Assembly (NCBI RefSeq): GCF_020748465.1
Contig: NZ_JAHZMP010000003.1
Span: 248,001-312,000, forward strand
Origin: Terrisporobacter mayombei
Lineage (GTDB): Bacteria; Bacillota; Clostridia; Peptostreptococcales; Peptostreptococcaceae
DNA length: 64,000 nucleotides
Direction: 5' to 3'
Part shown: positions 36,601 through 44,694 of the stretch, in pieces
Position numbering within the stretch: position 1 is the stretch's first letter
Layout of the letters: every line of letters starts with the position of its first letter
The notes under the pieces: model-generated
What the model saw: the letters and a program-made list of their open reading frames with translations, nothing else
The model's database searches: none
What the model was told of the DNA's origin: nothing
Made by a program: the position numbers and the translations under genes

Positions 36601-39600
36601 TTGATTAGATATAGTTGTTGAAGTTTCTATTACTCTTCCTAAAAAATCATAAGTATATTTTGTAATTTTATTAGTTTTTAAGTCAATAGGCTCTATTGTT
36701 TCTATAACTCGCCCCATTTCATCATATTTATTTATTATATTACTACTTAAATTAGCACTATTTTCACTTTGTTCAGCTTCATTTCCATATTCATCATAAG
36801 TAGTCTGTGATTCAGAAGATATTATTTGTTCTCCTGATTCTGTACCAACAGCATTAATTTTTTCAGTAGTTTCTATATTATTTCCGTATTTGTCATATTC
36901 ATATTCTGTCTTTGTTTTATTTATTAAGTCAGTTTCTTTAGATGTATTACCAATACTATCATATACATATTTTTCTTTAGATATAAGACTACCATCATTA
37001 GCTTTTGATTCTATCAAAGTTGGCTGATTATGATTATCAGAATCTCCATAAGTGTATGTAGTAATATTGCCTTCTTCATCAGTTTCTTCCAATACATTTT
37101 CATTATCATCATACTCTGTACCTGTAGAAACTTCTTTAGTTTTAAATCTTACAATATTATTTGCATCAAGTTCTTGATATTTAACAGCTTCTTTTGTTGA
37201 AGCAACTAAGTACATATTATCATCATCATAGAAAATCTCTTTTATATCACCTGATGGAGAAATTTCTTTTCTAATTCTTCCACTAGGATAATAAAATGTT
37301 ACGCTATCACTATAGATTTCTACATTCTTTTCATTTTTCTTAGTCATCTTAGTGTTTTTTGTATCAATATATTCTAAGTTATAAGCTTCACCATTAGGAT
37401 ATGTAACCTTATTTGCTTTTTCACCAATATATCCAATAGAGTATAAATTACCCATGGCATCGTTTATTCCACTTAAATATTTATTTGTATCATAACTAAA
37501 TTTATAACTAGCACTTTGTAAACCAGAAGAATGTTTAAATTCTGTTAGGTAGCCATCATTATTGTAGTTGTATGATAAAGTAGTTTTATCTGGTAATATT
37601 ATGTTGTCTAATAAATAAGAATTTTCTCCTGTTTCTGATTTATAGTTTAACTTAAGATTCAAATTACTATTACTAACTACTTCAGATAGTCTACCTTTAA
37701 TATCATAGTAGTATAATAAAAAGTTGTTATAAGGCTTCTCTTTATTACCTTGTTCCTCTTCAGTTTCTTGATTATTATTACTTGTATCTTCTTGTTTCAC
37801 TGGATTTGTAATAGCTATTAACTGACCACTTTTATTAAATCTGTATATGGTATTATCTTTAGTTACTATCTCATAGTAATCCCTGACTTCATGTGTTTCT
37901 GTTTCGTATTCTTCTTCGCCTTCTTTTTTGTTTCTTGTTTCATACTTTTCTATTTTATCTGTTTCTGTAAGTTCATAATCCTCAGTTTCATTACAAATAT
38001 AGTTTCCATCTATATCTTCCTTAAACTTGAACATTGAGCCATCATTATCTCTAAAGATAATATATTCACCACTTTTATATAATTCCTTATGGAATGAATC
38101 ACTCCAACCTACCCCAAACATATTTTTTATTTTAGATTGACTATTATAATTTCTTTCTAAATTAAAGTTGACTTGACCTGATGGAAGCTCTATATCTGTT
38201 TGAGAATAAGTTAAGTTTCCTCCACTCTTTTCTATAGTTCCGCTACCATTAGGCGTTTCATAGGTAAGGTATCCTAAATAATCCCTACTTCCTATTCGCT
38301 TACTCCATTCTTCTTCATCACTTGGAGATGATTTAGTCGAAGATGTAAATATTCCACCTTCTTCTTTTCCATTGGCATTAGTTTTTATTACCTCAAATTT
38401 GTAATAATATATTTTTCCATCTCCTACTAACATATCATAGAAATATGAGTCATCTACATTTGTAGCAACTAAATTAGATTTTGAAGGTACAAAATCGCTA
38501 GTTTCACCTCTATATATCTTATATGAAATATCTCCAGGTAGGTCTTTTATTTCATTCCATGATATTAAAGTTTTACCATAGTAATTTGTTGTAGATATAT
38601 CTTTAGGTAAATACTCTTCTAGTACTTTATTTTTTCCTTCTAAATAATATGTTAATGTTTTTGAAGCACTGATGTTACCCGCCTTGTCTACTGCTCTTAC
38701 TTTAATTGTATAAGTACCTGACATTGGAAATTTTGACTTTGGTATTGTTACAGAGCCAGAAGTAGTAGTTTTTGCAACAGTATAGCTTCCATCATTAATA
38801 CTATATTCTATATGTTTAAAATGAGTATCTTTTGCATTTGACCAAGTAATCGTAGGTGTAAAATTATCTGCAGGACTTGTCTGTGAACTACTTGGCGATA
38901 TAGAAACAGTTCCTAATATTGGTTTTGTAGAGTCAACATGGAAAGCTGACCCTTTTGCAGGGCCTTTTATCCCGCCTTTATCTACTCCCCTTACAAGAAT
39001 TCTATAACATCCTTCTTCTAAGCTTTTAATAGTATTAATATCTATACTACCACTTGATTTAGTACTTATTTTAGTATACGGTACTGCACTTTCAGTAGAA
39101 GTTACTTTGCTTTCATCATCATAGTATGCAATTCTATATTCTACTCTATCTAATGATTTGGAATTTATTCCAGACCATGTAGCTTTCGCTGCTTCTCCTT
39201 TTTTCAAATAATTATTCGATAGAGATAAACTCGTTGGAATAGTTGGACCATCATAATATTCAACGGTAAACTTCGGCCTTATTTTTGTACCTGATTGTCT
39301 TGAATTATAGAATTTTGCATATTTTCCAGTTGCTGTTGTTTCATCTTCTGATTTAAGCATAAGCCCATAATCTTTTATTTGACCACTTGCAACTTTTTGT
39401 GCATATTCTGTTATATCCATAACTCTTGCCTTATATTGAGGTCCTATTGTTGTAGTTTCTCCGTAATGACCATCACTAGTATTATATCTAGGCTTAGTAT
39501 TCCACGTAACTTTCTTTACGTCCCAATCATCGATAATTCTATATGCTCTTATTAAGTTTGAAGGTTCATTTTCACTTGTCTCATATAAAGTTAATGTTGC

Positions 39601-40695
39601 TTTTTCAACATACTTTCCGTCTACAGTAGAAAATAAATTTTTTGCCTTTATTAAAGATCTATTTGCTCCTGCAACACTTCTTCCCATACGTAAAACTGTT
39701 GTATCTGTATTATAAAAGTTTGTATCTACATAATTAGCCCCATTGGCAATATATGTATCTGATATGTTGCTATCTCCTGTCCAAGTGATTGTCGGATCTA
39801 CAGTAATAGGATATTTTCTTTCATCACTCTCAAGATAGTTATTATCTATTGTCATAGTTAAAATATATGTATCTTTTTTTTCATCATTTTCTTTTATATC
39901 ATATGTAATATCTTCGCTATATGCTTTATTAGTAGCATCATTCATAAATGGAGTATCTATAATTCCTATAACATCGTTTGATTTTTCGTCTATAAGTGCT
40001 ATACTTTCTTCAAATAAAGATTTTTTAGGCTTTACACCTTTTAATTCTATTTCATATTCAATTACATTAGATTCTGGCTTTTCATTTAAAACTATATTTT
40101 CTTTTATACCATTATCTTGTGATACATATTCTAAAGATGTATTTTCTTCATTCACATCATAAATTGCTTTAACTGGAATCTTTACTTCTTTATCATATAT
40201 ATCCATTACTTTTTCATCAACTAGCTTAACTTTATTTGTTTCTTTGTCTATTGGATATATTGATATTTGGTAATTATCATTTTCTAAAATGATTGGAGTT
40301 TCTTCAGAAATTGTTTTAGGCAAGTAATTTTTATTATCACCCTTTTTATTTTCGTATGCGTACTCAGAGATATCTGCATTATTATCGGTTTTGCTACTAT
40401 CAATCTTTACTAAAGATGGATCATAGTCAACTAATTTACCATTTTCCTCAAATCTTATATTACTGTTATGAATAACTTCTTTTTTCTTTCCATCTTTTAA
40501 TTGATAAATTGTTGAATTCTCTGTTTTTTCAATTATTTTTTCTTCATAATTTGTTTCTACTTCTTGATTTAAACTTTGAATTTTTTGTGATATTCTTTTT
40601 GCTTCTTCTGCAAATGCAAACATCGGCATAGATGTGATTAATATGGATATGGCTAATCCAACTGAAATAAGTTTATACCTTCGTTTCTGACTCAT
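33646..40695 (-). CDS. WapA-like secreted RHS/YD-repeat toxin with PD-(D/E)xK-like tip
   Basis: A 2,349-residue protein. Residues 1-29 are a Sec signal peptide ending AFAEE. A DNRLRE-type domain follows (~300-470; VTWNTKPRYN), then Ig/fibronectin-like modules (~490-790), the RHS N-terminal block (~815-950; NLERNYNSQSK), and dozens of YD repeats to ~2090. The RHS core ends with YYLNARYYDPSNGRF and DPSGN. The variable tip (~2172-2349) has RRGYLDIYD…FYEVKTE, which fits the D…ExK active site of PD-(D/E)xK nucleases, and ends in a hydrophobic segment (SAAIISALLLAPETGG). It matches Bacillus WapA-type contact-dependent toxins; the nuclease call is inference. An immunity gene follows. Confidence 0.88.
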   Translation of the reverse strand: MSQKRRYKLISVGLAISILITSMPMFAFAEEAKRISQKIQSLNQEVETNYEEKIIEKTENSTIYQLKDGKKKEVIHNSNIRFEENGKLVDYDPSLVKIDSSKTDNNADISEYAYENKKGDNKNYLPKTISEETPIILENDNYQISIYPIDKETNKVKLVDEKVMDIYDKEVKIPVKAIYDVNEENTSLEYVSQDNGIKENIVLNEKPESNVIEYEIELKGVKPKKSLFEESIALIDEKSNDVIGIIDTPFMNDATNKAYSEDITYDIKENDEKKDTYILTMTIDNNYLESDERKYPITVDPTITWTGDSNISDTYIANGANYVDTNFYNTDTTVLRMGRSVAGANRSLIKAKNLFSTVDGKYVEKATLTLYETSENEPSNLIRAYRIIDDWDVKKVTWNTKPRYNTSDGHYGETTTIGPQYKARVMDITEYAQKVASGQIKDYGLMLKSEDETTATGKYAKFYNSRQSGTKIRPKFTVEYYDGPTIPTSLSLSNNYLKKGEAAKATWSGINSKSLDRVEYRIAYYDDESKVTSTESAVPYTKISTKSSGSIDINTIKSLEEGCYRILVRGVDKGGIKGPAKGSAFHVDSTKPILGTVSISPSSSQTSPADNFTPTITWSNAKDTHFKHIEYSINDGSYTVAKTTTSGSVTIPKSKFPMSGTYTIKVRAVDKAGNISASKTLTYYLEGKNKVLEEYLPKDISTTNYYGKTLISWNEIKDLPGDISYKIYRGETSDFVPSKSNLVATNVDDSYFYDMLVGDGKIYYYKFEVIKTNANGKEEGGIFTSSTKSSPSDEEEWSKRIGSRDYLGYLTYETPNGSGTIEKSGGNLTYSQTDIELPSGQVNFNLERNYNSQSKIKNMFGVGWSDSFHKELYKSGEYIIFRDNDGSMFKFKEDIDGNYICNETEDYELTETDKIEKYETRNKKEGEEEYETETHEVRDYYEIVTKDNTIYRFNKSGQLIAITNPVKQEDTSNNNQETEEEQGNKEKPYNNFLLYYYDIKGRLSEVVSNSNLNLKLNYKSETGENSYLLDNIILPDKTTLSYNYNNDGYLTEFKHSSGLQSASYKFSYDTNKYLSGINDAMGNLYSIGYIGEKANKVTYPNGEAYNLEYIDTKNTKMTKKNEKNVEIYSDSVTFYYPSGRIRKEISPSGDIKEIFYDDDNMYLVASTKEAVKYQELDANNIVRFKTKEVSTGTEYDDNENVLEETDEEGNITTYTYGDSDNHNQPTLIESKANDGSLISKEKYVYDSIGNTSKETDLINKTKTEYEYDKYGNNIETTEKINAVGTESGEQIISSESQTTYDEYGNEAEQSENSANLSSNIINKYDEMGRVIETIEPIDLKTNKITKYTYDFLGRVIETSTTISNQAETETETETKSYDKNGTVISETDTEGIKKEYSFDKLNRLLSTTMTKGSNKLITKNEYTYGNVEKYMGKSDNTIPNVYIEKTYANDKLSSEKYIDKSGNTIREKSNGIYTDYAYDNRGNAIKTFVIGVNLSDLSKGKLSLSLYDENGRNTDNIENPLVQNSEYKVSDKSIVTKTKYDATGNESEVVDAKGIRTKYNYDDSSRVTKVTLDYKENATNQNKTEIQYDIFNNDETISTKVTDANGNVSFDIVNVAGLQVEVQDIGKSNNITTQFKYDSNGNKTKETFTNGDYKEYKYNAKDLLIQTTYYEDKKATLTTDYNYDNNDKLISMVDNKLDGNDEKPYHYTYYEYDDFGRLIGYSEINSSAQPSPSVISKNKIVYTYDVNDRVTDINYPESDDEVKGLKFEYNNDGWLTNIKAKIKRNFLIGEASYREYTYDAHGKVKNIKEYRNFDSENDYILKTYDYDTFDRVTSMKYVDSSNLDKIMESYLYTYDKNNNIISKTTINNYPKKDSDKINETKEYVYDSLGRLTKTDITNKSTNPKSTVTYEYDLVGNRISMTKDGTTTSYTYNDLNQLKKSTESKGGKETSNKAYSYDKNGNQTMEKDSVTNITVENTYDVDNRLSTSITTNGEKEVVNQENLYNGNGKRIQKKEGNNVVNYFYQNGVVLYTSDKDGNKTSQNFVGTDGNVIGTTRYSSDGFKYYTYNKDIQGSTTSLVGQDGTSSIAYDYDDFGVTKTIGDSNFFNEVCYTGAINDISTGLYYLNARYYDPSNGRFITQDTYRGERNEPDTLHLYAYCTNNPINYADPSGNSPFGFLKLYDYYAMHKLVQIAYKNKLKSLGRKVVTERYIRKYHDPKRRGYLDIYDVGKHSFYEVKTEKTYKQRYSTVKAQIESYRFGSVATVRKYGSYGPWVDFKKYPKYGQISYNGKIKYGYFDVKYRYRSKGVITYAPKLNRQRAKAAFMSAAIISALLLAPETGGASMAILGAAL

Positions 40696-41007
40696 AATTT
40701 AATTTTTCCCCTCTTTTTATTAATATATATAATCATTAATGTCCCTATATTGCAATTTTTGCTAAAAAGTTTATTAATGTTATATTAAAATTATTTAAAC
40801 TATAATATTACTCCCTCAAATAATATTTACATTTACATATATTACCATTTCATCTCTAGCATTTAAATATAAAAAAAAATAAATATAAAAATACACATAG
40901 AATAATTTCTTCTACGTGCATTATAATCAAATTTTATTTAAAATATTCTACTCCAGATTTAAATAGATTTTATATAGAAACTAGCTACCATATTTATTAT
41001 ATATAAC
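40696..41007. other. Upstream region of the RHS gene
   Basis: AT-rich gap between the RHS start and att-like copy C. GGGGAAAAATTAAATT (minus) provides the RHS ribosome site. I see no further gene or clear promoter. Confidence 0.4.
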
Positions 41008-41208
41008 AAAAAAGATATTAATTAAATCAATATCTTTTTCGACGGTTTGAATGATGGAGATGAGGAGATACTCTAACATATATTTTTTTAGTGATTTTTA
41101 TTTTTTACCATATCATTTATTTGTGTATATTACTTAATTACATCAATTGTATTTTTTATTTAGCTTTTTTATTTTTATTCAAACTTAATTGTAATTGTGT
41201 GCTAATAC
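41008..41208. repeat. att-like repeat copy C (left end of the ssrA-integrated element)
   Basis: The hairpin AAGATATTAATTAAATCAATATCTT is followed by TGATGGAGATGAGGAGATAC at 41052-41071, which differs from copy B at two positions. The GTGTGCTAA box is at 41197-41205, with the same 145-bp spacing as in copy B. With the live tmRNA end at 55934 it bounds a 14.9 kb interval that contains the only intact integrase in the window. I take this copy as that element's distal attachment junction. Confidence 0.65.
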
Positions 41209-41466
41209 TTCTCCAATACATATAATACTATAATTTTATATAATACTCCATGTAAAACTTCAATATAATGGACTTAATAAAAAACATTAAACTTTCTATC
41301 AAATCTATTGATTTTAATGACATTTCAATTTAATATTACACTTTTTGTATATATATCTCATATATAGAAATCATATGCTTTTAGTAATTTTCCTTTGTTA
41401 TGTTTAAATAATTAATTATTTATTTTTCACTTTTAAAATATCATCTAATAAATCCAGTGGTTCTAC

Positions 41467-41796
41467 TTATAACCCTATTAAATTCATATCCCAATTTACA
41501 CCTGCCATTAATTCATCATCATTCAATCCTGTAAGCCAATTGTCTAAAAAATTTTCTAATGAAATTGAACATGCTTCATAATTATCCCACTCTTCTTTTA
41601 TACATGCTTTTGCATAAACTTCATTTGACCAGAAAGTCATAACCTCTGTGTCTTTATATTCATTAGATATAGCAACTGCCCATCCATCTTCATCCTTTAA
41701 TTTTAATCCCCATACAGTTTTATTTTCAATAATGTCATCAATAAATTGTTTATATCTCTTATCTGAATTTATTTTAAAGTTTAAAATTTCTTTCAT
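41467..41796 (-). CDS. DUF2750-family protein
   Basis: A 109-residue protein (NKTVWGLKLKDEDGWAVAIS; later MTFWSNEVYAKAC and ENFLDNWLTGL…GVNWD) that fits DUF2750. Such genes often occur near polymorphic toxin loci and are suspected immunity or stress proteins; the function is not established. AGAGAGG precedes the start. It lies between att-like copy C and a decayed gene that could also be immunity-like. Confidence 0.7.
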   Translation of the reverse strand: MKEILNFKINSDKRYKQFIDDIIENKTVWGLKLKDEDGWAVAISNEYKDTEVMTFWSNEVYAKACIKEEWDNYEACSISLENFLDNWLTGLNDDELMAGVNWDMNLIGL

Positions 41797-41816
41797 ATGT
41801 TATTTTCCTCTCTAAT

Positions 41817-42439
41817 TTAATAATTATCTATTTCTTCCTCTAAATCCTTTATAAGTTTTTCAGTATTAACATTTAAATACTTCTCTCCATCTCAAAATAA
41901 TGCAATAGAGGTTTCTGTTTCTATGATTTTAGGAATCCACAAGTCAATAAAATCATATATGACTATAGACTTTGATTTATATTGATGTCTACTTTTTTTA
42001 TATTTTCTTGAATAAATTCTTCTTTGGGCCATAAAGGAATTATTATCATATTACCCTCTTTAATTGTAAGCCATTGTTCAAAATACAAACCCCAAATTTC
42101 CTCATAATCTACAACTTTTTATAAAGTATTCATATTGCTTATCTTCACTTGAATTTAATACTCCTTTTATTTCATTATCTCTTATTACCATTGACATCAA
42201 ATTTATATTGTCGCTTATGATCACTTATAGTATTTAAATCACTATATTCGTATCAATAGCCTTTTCTTGCCTCATATCCTCTTTTATGAACCATTTGATT
42301 CCCTTTTGGTACTCTTATATTTTTTCTTTTCTTTCGTTTTATTTACTTTATCGATTTCTGTAAGTATATTTTTATTTTTAATTGCTACACATATTTTCGT
42401 AATGTTAAGAAAATACATTTCCTTATTTATTTTCATAAT
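41817..42439 (-). pseudogene. Decayed ~200-codon gene, possibly immunity-like
   Basis: A good start (GGAGGTAATT before ATG 42439, MKINKEMYFLNITKICVAIK) runs 50 codons to a stop. Further pieces lie in other frames: EIWGLYFEQWLTIKEGN, then IVIYDFIDLWIPKIIETETS…F, an in-frame TGA, and DGEKYLNVNTEKLIKDLEEE to a final stop. At least two frameshifts plus one nonsense codon. I do not recognise the family; Trp-rich acidic make-up beside DUF2750 is like toxin-immunity genes. Confidence 0.5.
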
Positions 42440-42926
42440 TACCTCCAATACTTAGAGCCTTTTGCATATGTTATAATTATATATTACTTTATAGTCATAT
42501 AGTATTTGTTAGGGTTTATTAGGGCGTTAAAAACTTTACACCTTGTATAATAGTGAGGTTTTAACCTTAGCATTACTTAGCTTTTCGTCAATATAGTTTT
42601 TAAATGTTGAGTTTTATTGGGTTTCAAGTGTATCTTAGCTCCATAGGTTATGTGTTCTAATAACACAATTTTCTTTTTTATAGACCCTCAAAACTGGTAA
42701 TAATAAAATTAATTTAGATATCCCCAAACTATGTATTCAAAAATTTAGTCAATAAAAAAGCCCGTAAGGTATTAATTTTACGGGCTTTTTTATCTTCTAT
42801 AAGATAAAAAATTATGTATACCCTATAGTTACCAGCCTAGTATATTCATGTCAGCTAAGTCTATTAACAATAAGTCCTTTTAGAAAAAGTATTTTCAATG
42901 TTTGTAAATATTTATTTGCTCAAATT
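42440..42926. other. Gene-free stretch with a plus-strand promoter-like box and a strong terminator
   Basis: No coding frame is supportable. A TATAAT box lies near 42551-42556, and a strong hairpin (AAGCCCGTAA…TTACGGGCTT, 42753-42793) is followed by TTTTTT on the plus strand and by T's on the minus strand. No protein gene uses it on the plus strand, so a small plus-strand RNA of ~200 nt is possible. Confidence 0.3.
42753..42793. terminator. Strong bidirectional terminator
   Basis: AAAAAAGCCCGTAA and TTACGGGCTTTTTT form a stem with U-tracts in both directions. Confidence 0.75.
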
Positions 42927-42967
42927 AAAAAGGGATAATATCTAAAAAGTAAATAGATATTATCCCT
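42927..42967 (-). terminator. Rho-independent terminator
   Basis: AGGGATAATATCTA and TAGATATTATCCCT form a 14-bp stem 12 bases below the Abi_2 stop, with T's following on the minus strand. Confidence 0.75.
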
Positions 42968-42978
42968 GTGTATTAAGT

Positions 42979-43854
42979 TTACTTAGAAAGTATATTGACC
43001 CAATCTTCTGGAAATCCAAGTAAATCCAAATCAATAATCTTGTTATATTCTTGAATTAAATTTTGTAAATCTATGAAAAACTTATTCCATATATCCTTGT
43101 CTGCTGTTAAGTGTTTCATAGCTAAAATATAGGCAAATACTTTATTATTTTTTATGTTTTGACCTTCTTTATCACTACTCTTTATTTTTATCATACTAAA
43201 ATTAGTATTATATAATCTACCAAAGTGAGCACAGCGATTCCTAAGCATAGCTAAACCAGGCAACCATACTTTGATTAGTTTAGGGTTTACCGGGCATAAT
43301 TCCTTTTTTATAAAAGTTTTCTCATTTGGCATTAAAATTGAATACAAGTCTGCAAGAGCTCCAAAGGTAACTATTTCTACCGCTACCCAAATAGGAAGTT
43401 TCCCTTGATATTTGATAGTATGATGCCTTATAAACTCTTTGTTAGAGTTTTTATTCTTTTGTGTATTCAAATGTTCTATAAATTTTTTATGCTTCACTGA
43501 ATCTATAAAATTATTAGAATCCTTACAACCCATAGTACCATGATTAATCCCTAGTGAGTATGCAATGTAAGTTCTAAATGATATTTCTATATTTTCGATT
43601 AAATCCATTAAAAGAATTCTTAATTTTTTATCAAACATATAGATTGAATATATATTATTAAAAAATATATTTTCTTTATATGTATCATCAATATTTTTAA
43701 AATTAAGCCAATAAGCACTAAATCTATAATAGTTTACGTTTCCTAATATAAATTTTGCAATATCTCTGTCTTCTACAATCATATCCCTTTTTTCTAACAA
43801 ATCTATTTGTTCATCAAAAGTTTTAGCTTCTTTTATCTCAATTGGTTCCCCCCA
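42979..43854 (-). CDS. Abi_2-family abortive infection protein (AbiD/AbiF-like), start disrupted by a G6 tract
   Basis: A ~290-residue protein with the Abi_2 signature: KTFDEQIDLLEKRDMIVEDR, then NVNYYRFSAYWLNF, FDKKLRILLMDLIENIEISF, and the conserved C-terminal LAMLRNRCAHFGRLYN (RNxxAH, an RNase-like HEPN motif). Family members arrest phage growth by killing or stalling the host. The obvious ATG at 43855 (GGAGG 7 bases ahead) is followed by six Gs and is one base out of frame with the gene; five Gs would give MGEPIEIKEAKTF. In the sequence as given, translation would need a non-ATG start. A structured RNA ending in a terminator lies directly upstream. Confidence 0.82.
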   Translation of the reverse strand, partial: WGEPIEIKEAKTFDEQIDLLEKRDMIVEDRDIAKFILGNVNYYRFSAYWLNFKNIDDTYKENIFFNNIYSIYMFDKKLRILLMDLIENIEISFRTYIAYSLGINHGTMGCKDSNNFIDSVKHKKFIEHLNTQKNKNSNKEFIRHHTIKYQGKLPIWVAVEIVTFGALADLYSILMPNEKTFIKKELCPVNPKLIKVWLPGLAMLRNRCAHFGRLYNTNFSMIKIKSSDKEGQNIKNNKVFAYILAMKHLTADKDIWNKFFIDLQNLIQEYNKIIDLDLLGFPEDWVNILSK

Positions 43855-43878
43855 TGCAATTTCCTCCAAGTAACTTAT

Positions 43879-44019
43879 AAAAAAACCACTAAGCAAAGCT
43901 TAGTGGATAATTAGCATACCCATCTATTTGAGCCAATAGCATAAGCTTGATGGGTCAGTTCAAAAAAGAATTTATCTCGTACATTTGAGCTTGAAAACAG
44001 AGGCTTTACGAGTTCTATA
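43879..44019 (-). ncRNA. Structured RNA upstream of Abi_2 (abiF-type RNA candidate)
   Basis: On the minus strand, three hairpins follow one another: CTCGTA…TACGAG, then ACCCATC…GATGGGT with an inner AGC/GCT, then CCACTAAGC-TTT-GCTTAGTGG followed by TTTTTTT (terminator 43879-43906). A promoter-like TGTACA -17 bp- TATACT lies at 44054-44026. The RNA ends 24 bases before the Abi_2 start region. A conserved 'abiF' RNA motif upstream of Abi_2 genes has been described from comparative genomics; I place this here by position and architecture, not by covariance search. Confidence 0.6.
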
Positions 44020-44025
44020 CTTATT

Positions 44026-44054
44026 AGTATATAAAATTGTTATTAAAATGTACA
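44026..44054 (-). promoter_or_regulatory. Promoter for the abiF-type RNA
   Basis: Minus-strand -35 TGTACA (44049-44054) and -10 TATACT (44026-44031) are separated by exactly 17 bases. The expected start near 44019 places the whole hairpin series inside one short transcript that ends at 43879. Confidence 0.5.
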
Positions 44055-44146
44055 TAATTTGACATAATTTGACATACTATAAATATAATGATTACATTAA
44101 AAAAAGGACCCTATAGTAGACTAGCAATCTTATTAGTTTTTAATAA

Positions 44147-44175
44147 AAAAGTAGAAGCTCTGCTCCTACCCTTCT
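44147..44175 (-). terminator. Terminator of the small hydrophobic peptide transcript
   Basis: GTAGGAGC and GCTTCTAC pair with one mismatch, followed by TTTTTT on the minus strand, about 50 bases below the stop of the 35-residue ORF. Confidence 0.55.
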
Positions 44176-44223
44176 AGTTCGTAATAGATTAAAATAGTAA
44201 ATCAAATTTGTTCTATAAATTTA

Positions 44224-44331
44224 CTATCTTAATATGTGCTTTACTATTTTAATTAATATATATAATAACAAAGCTATAGTAACAATAACTTGTAATAATA
44301 GTTCCCAGTTTATAGCTACTACTGGATTCAT
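44224..44331 (-). CDS. 35-residue single-helix membrane peptide, type I toxin candidate
   Basis: ATG 44331 follows GGGGGAG by five to six bases and encodes a peptide with a ~22-residue hydrophobic helix (LLLQVIVTIALLLYILIKIV) and a basic tail KHILR. This is the shape of holin-like type I toxins of Firmicutes (TxpA/BsrG and C. difficile types). A TATAAT box at 44515-44520 would give a ~170-base leader, also usual for such toxins. No antisense RNA promoter could be fixed by eye, so the system is unproven. Confidence 0.45.
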   Translation of the reverse strand: MNPVVAINWELLLQVIVTIALLLYILIKIVKHILR

Positions 44332-44647
44332 CATAACTCCCCCTTTTTATTCTAACTCTATCACTATATTCATTTCTTTTTAAAGCAATGTATACCACAG
44401 GTATGTCTAATTTTAAGAGTTCTTAGCTTTATCCCTTAAATCTATTATTTAAAACTCCTTAATATTTAACTTTATAATACTATACAATTGCGACCTTTCT
44501 TATACCTTTCTTATATTATAACACCAACTCAATTCTTGTAATGATTTTTGTCAATTTTTACTTTTTTTGAACATATTAGTATTACTTTAACACACAAGTT
44601 TCCCAAAGATTTTAAAGTATTATAAAATATTAAAAAGCCATTTAAAA

Positions 44648-44694
44648 TAGCTTCTACACTAAAATAAATGACTTTCATATATATTTCTTACAAA
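44648..44694. repeat. Direct repeat: copy of the 3' end of the gene at 45.5 kb
   Basis: ATAGCTTCTACACTAAAATA and the next ~25 bases recur at 45481-45527 with few changes. On the minus strand both copies encode the same protein tail, F-V/I-R-N/D-I/M-YE-S/N-HLF-stop. The lipoprotein gene lies between the copies, so it was probably inserted by recombination that duplicated or replaced the tail of a related gene. Confidence 0.6.
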
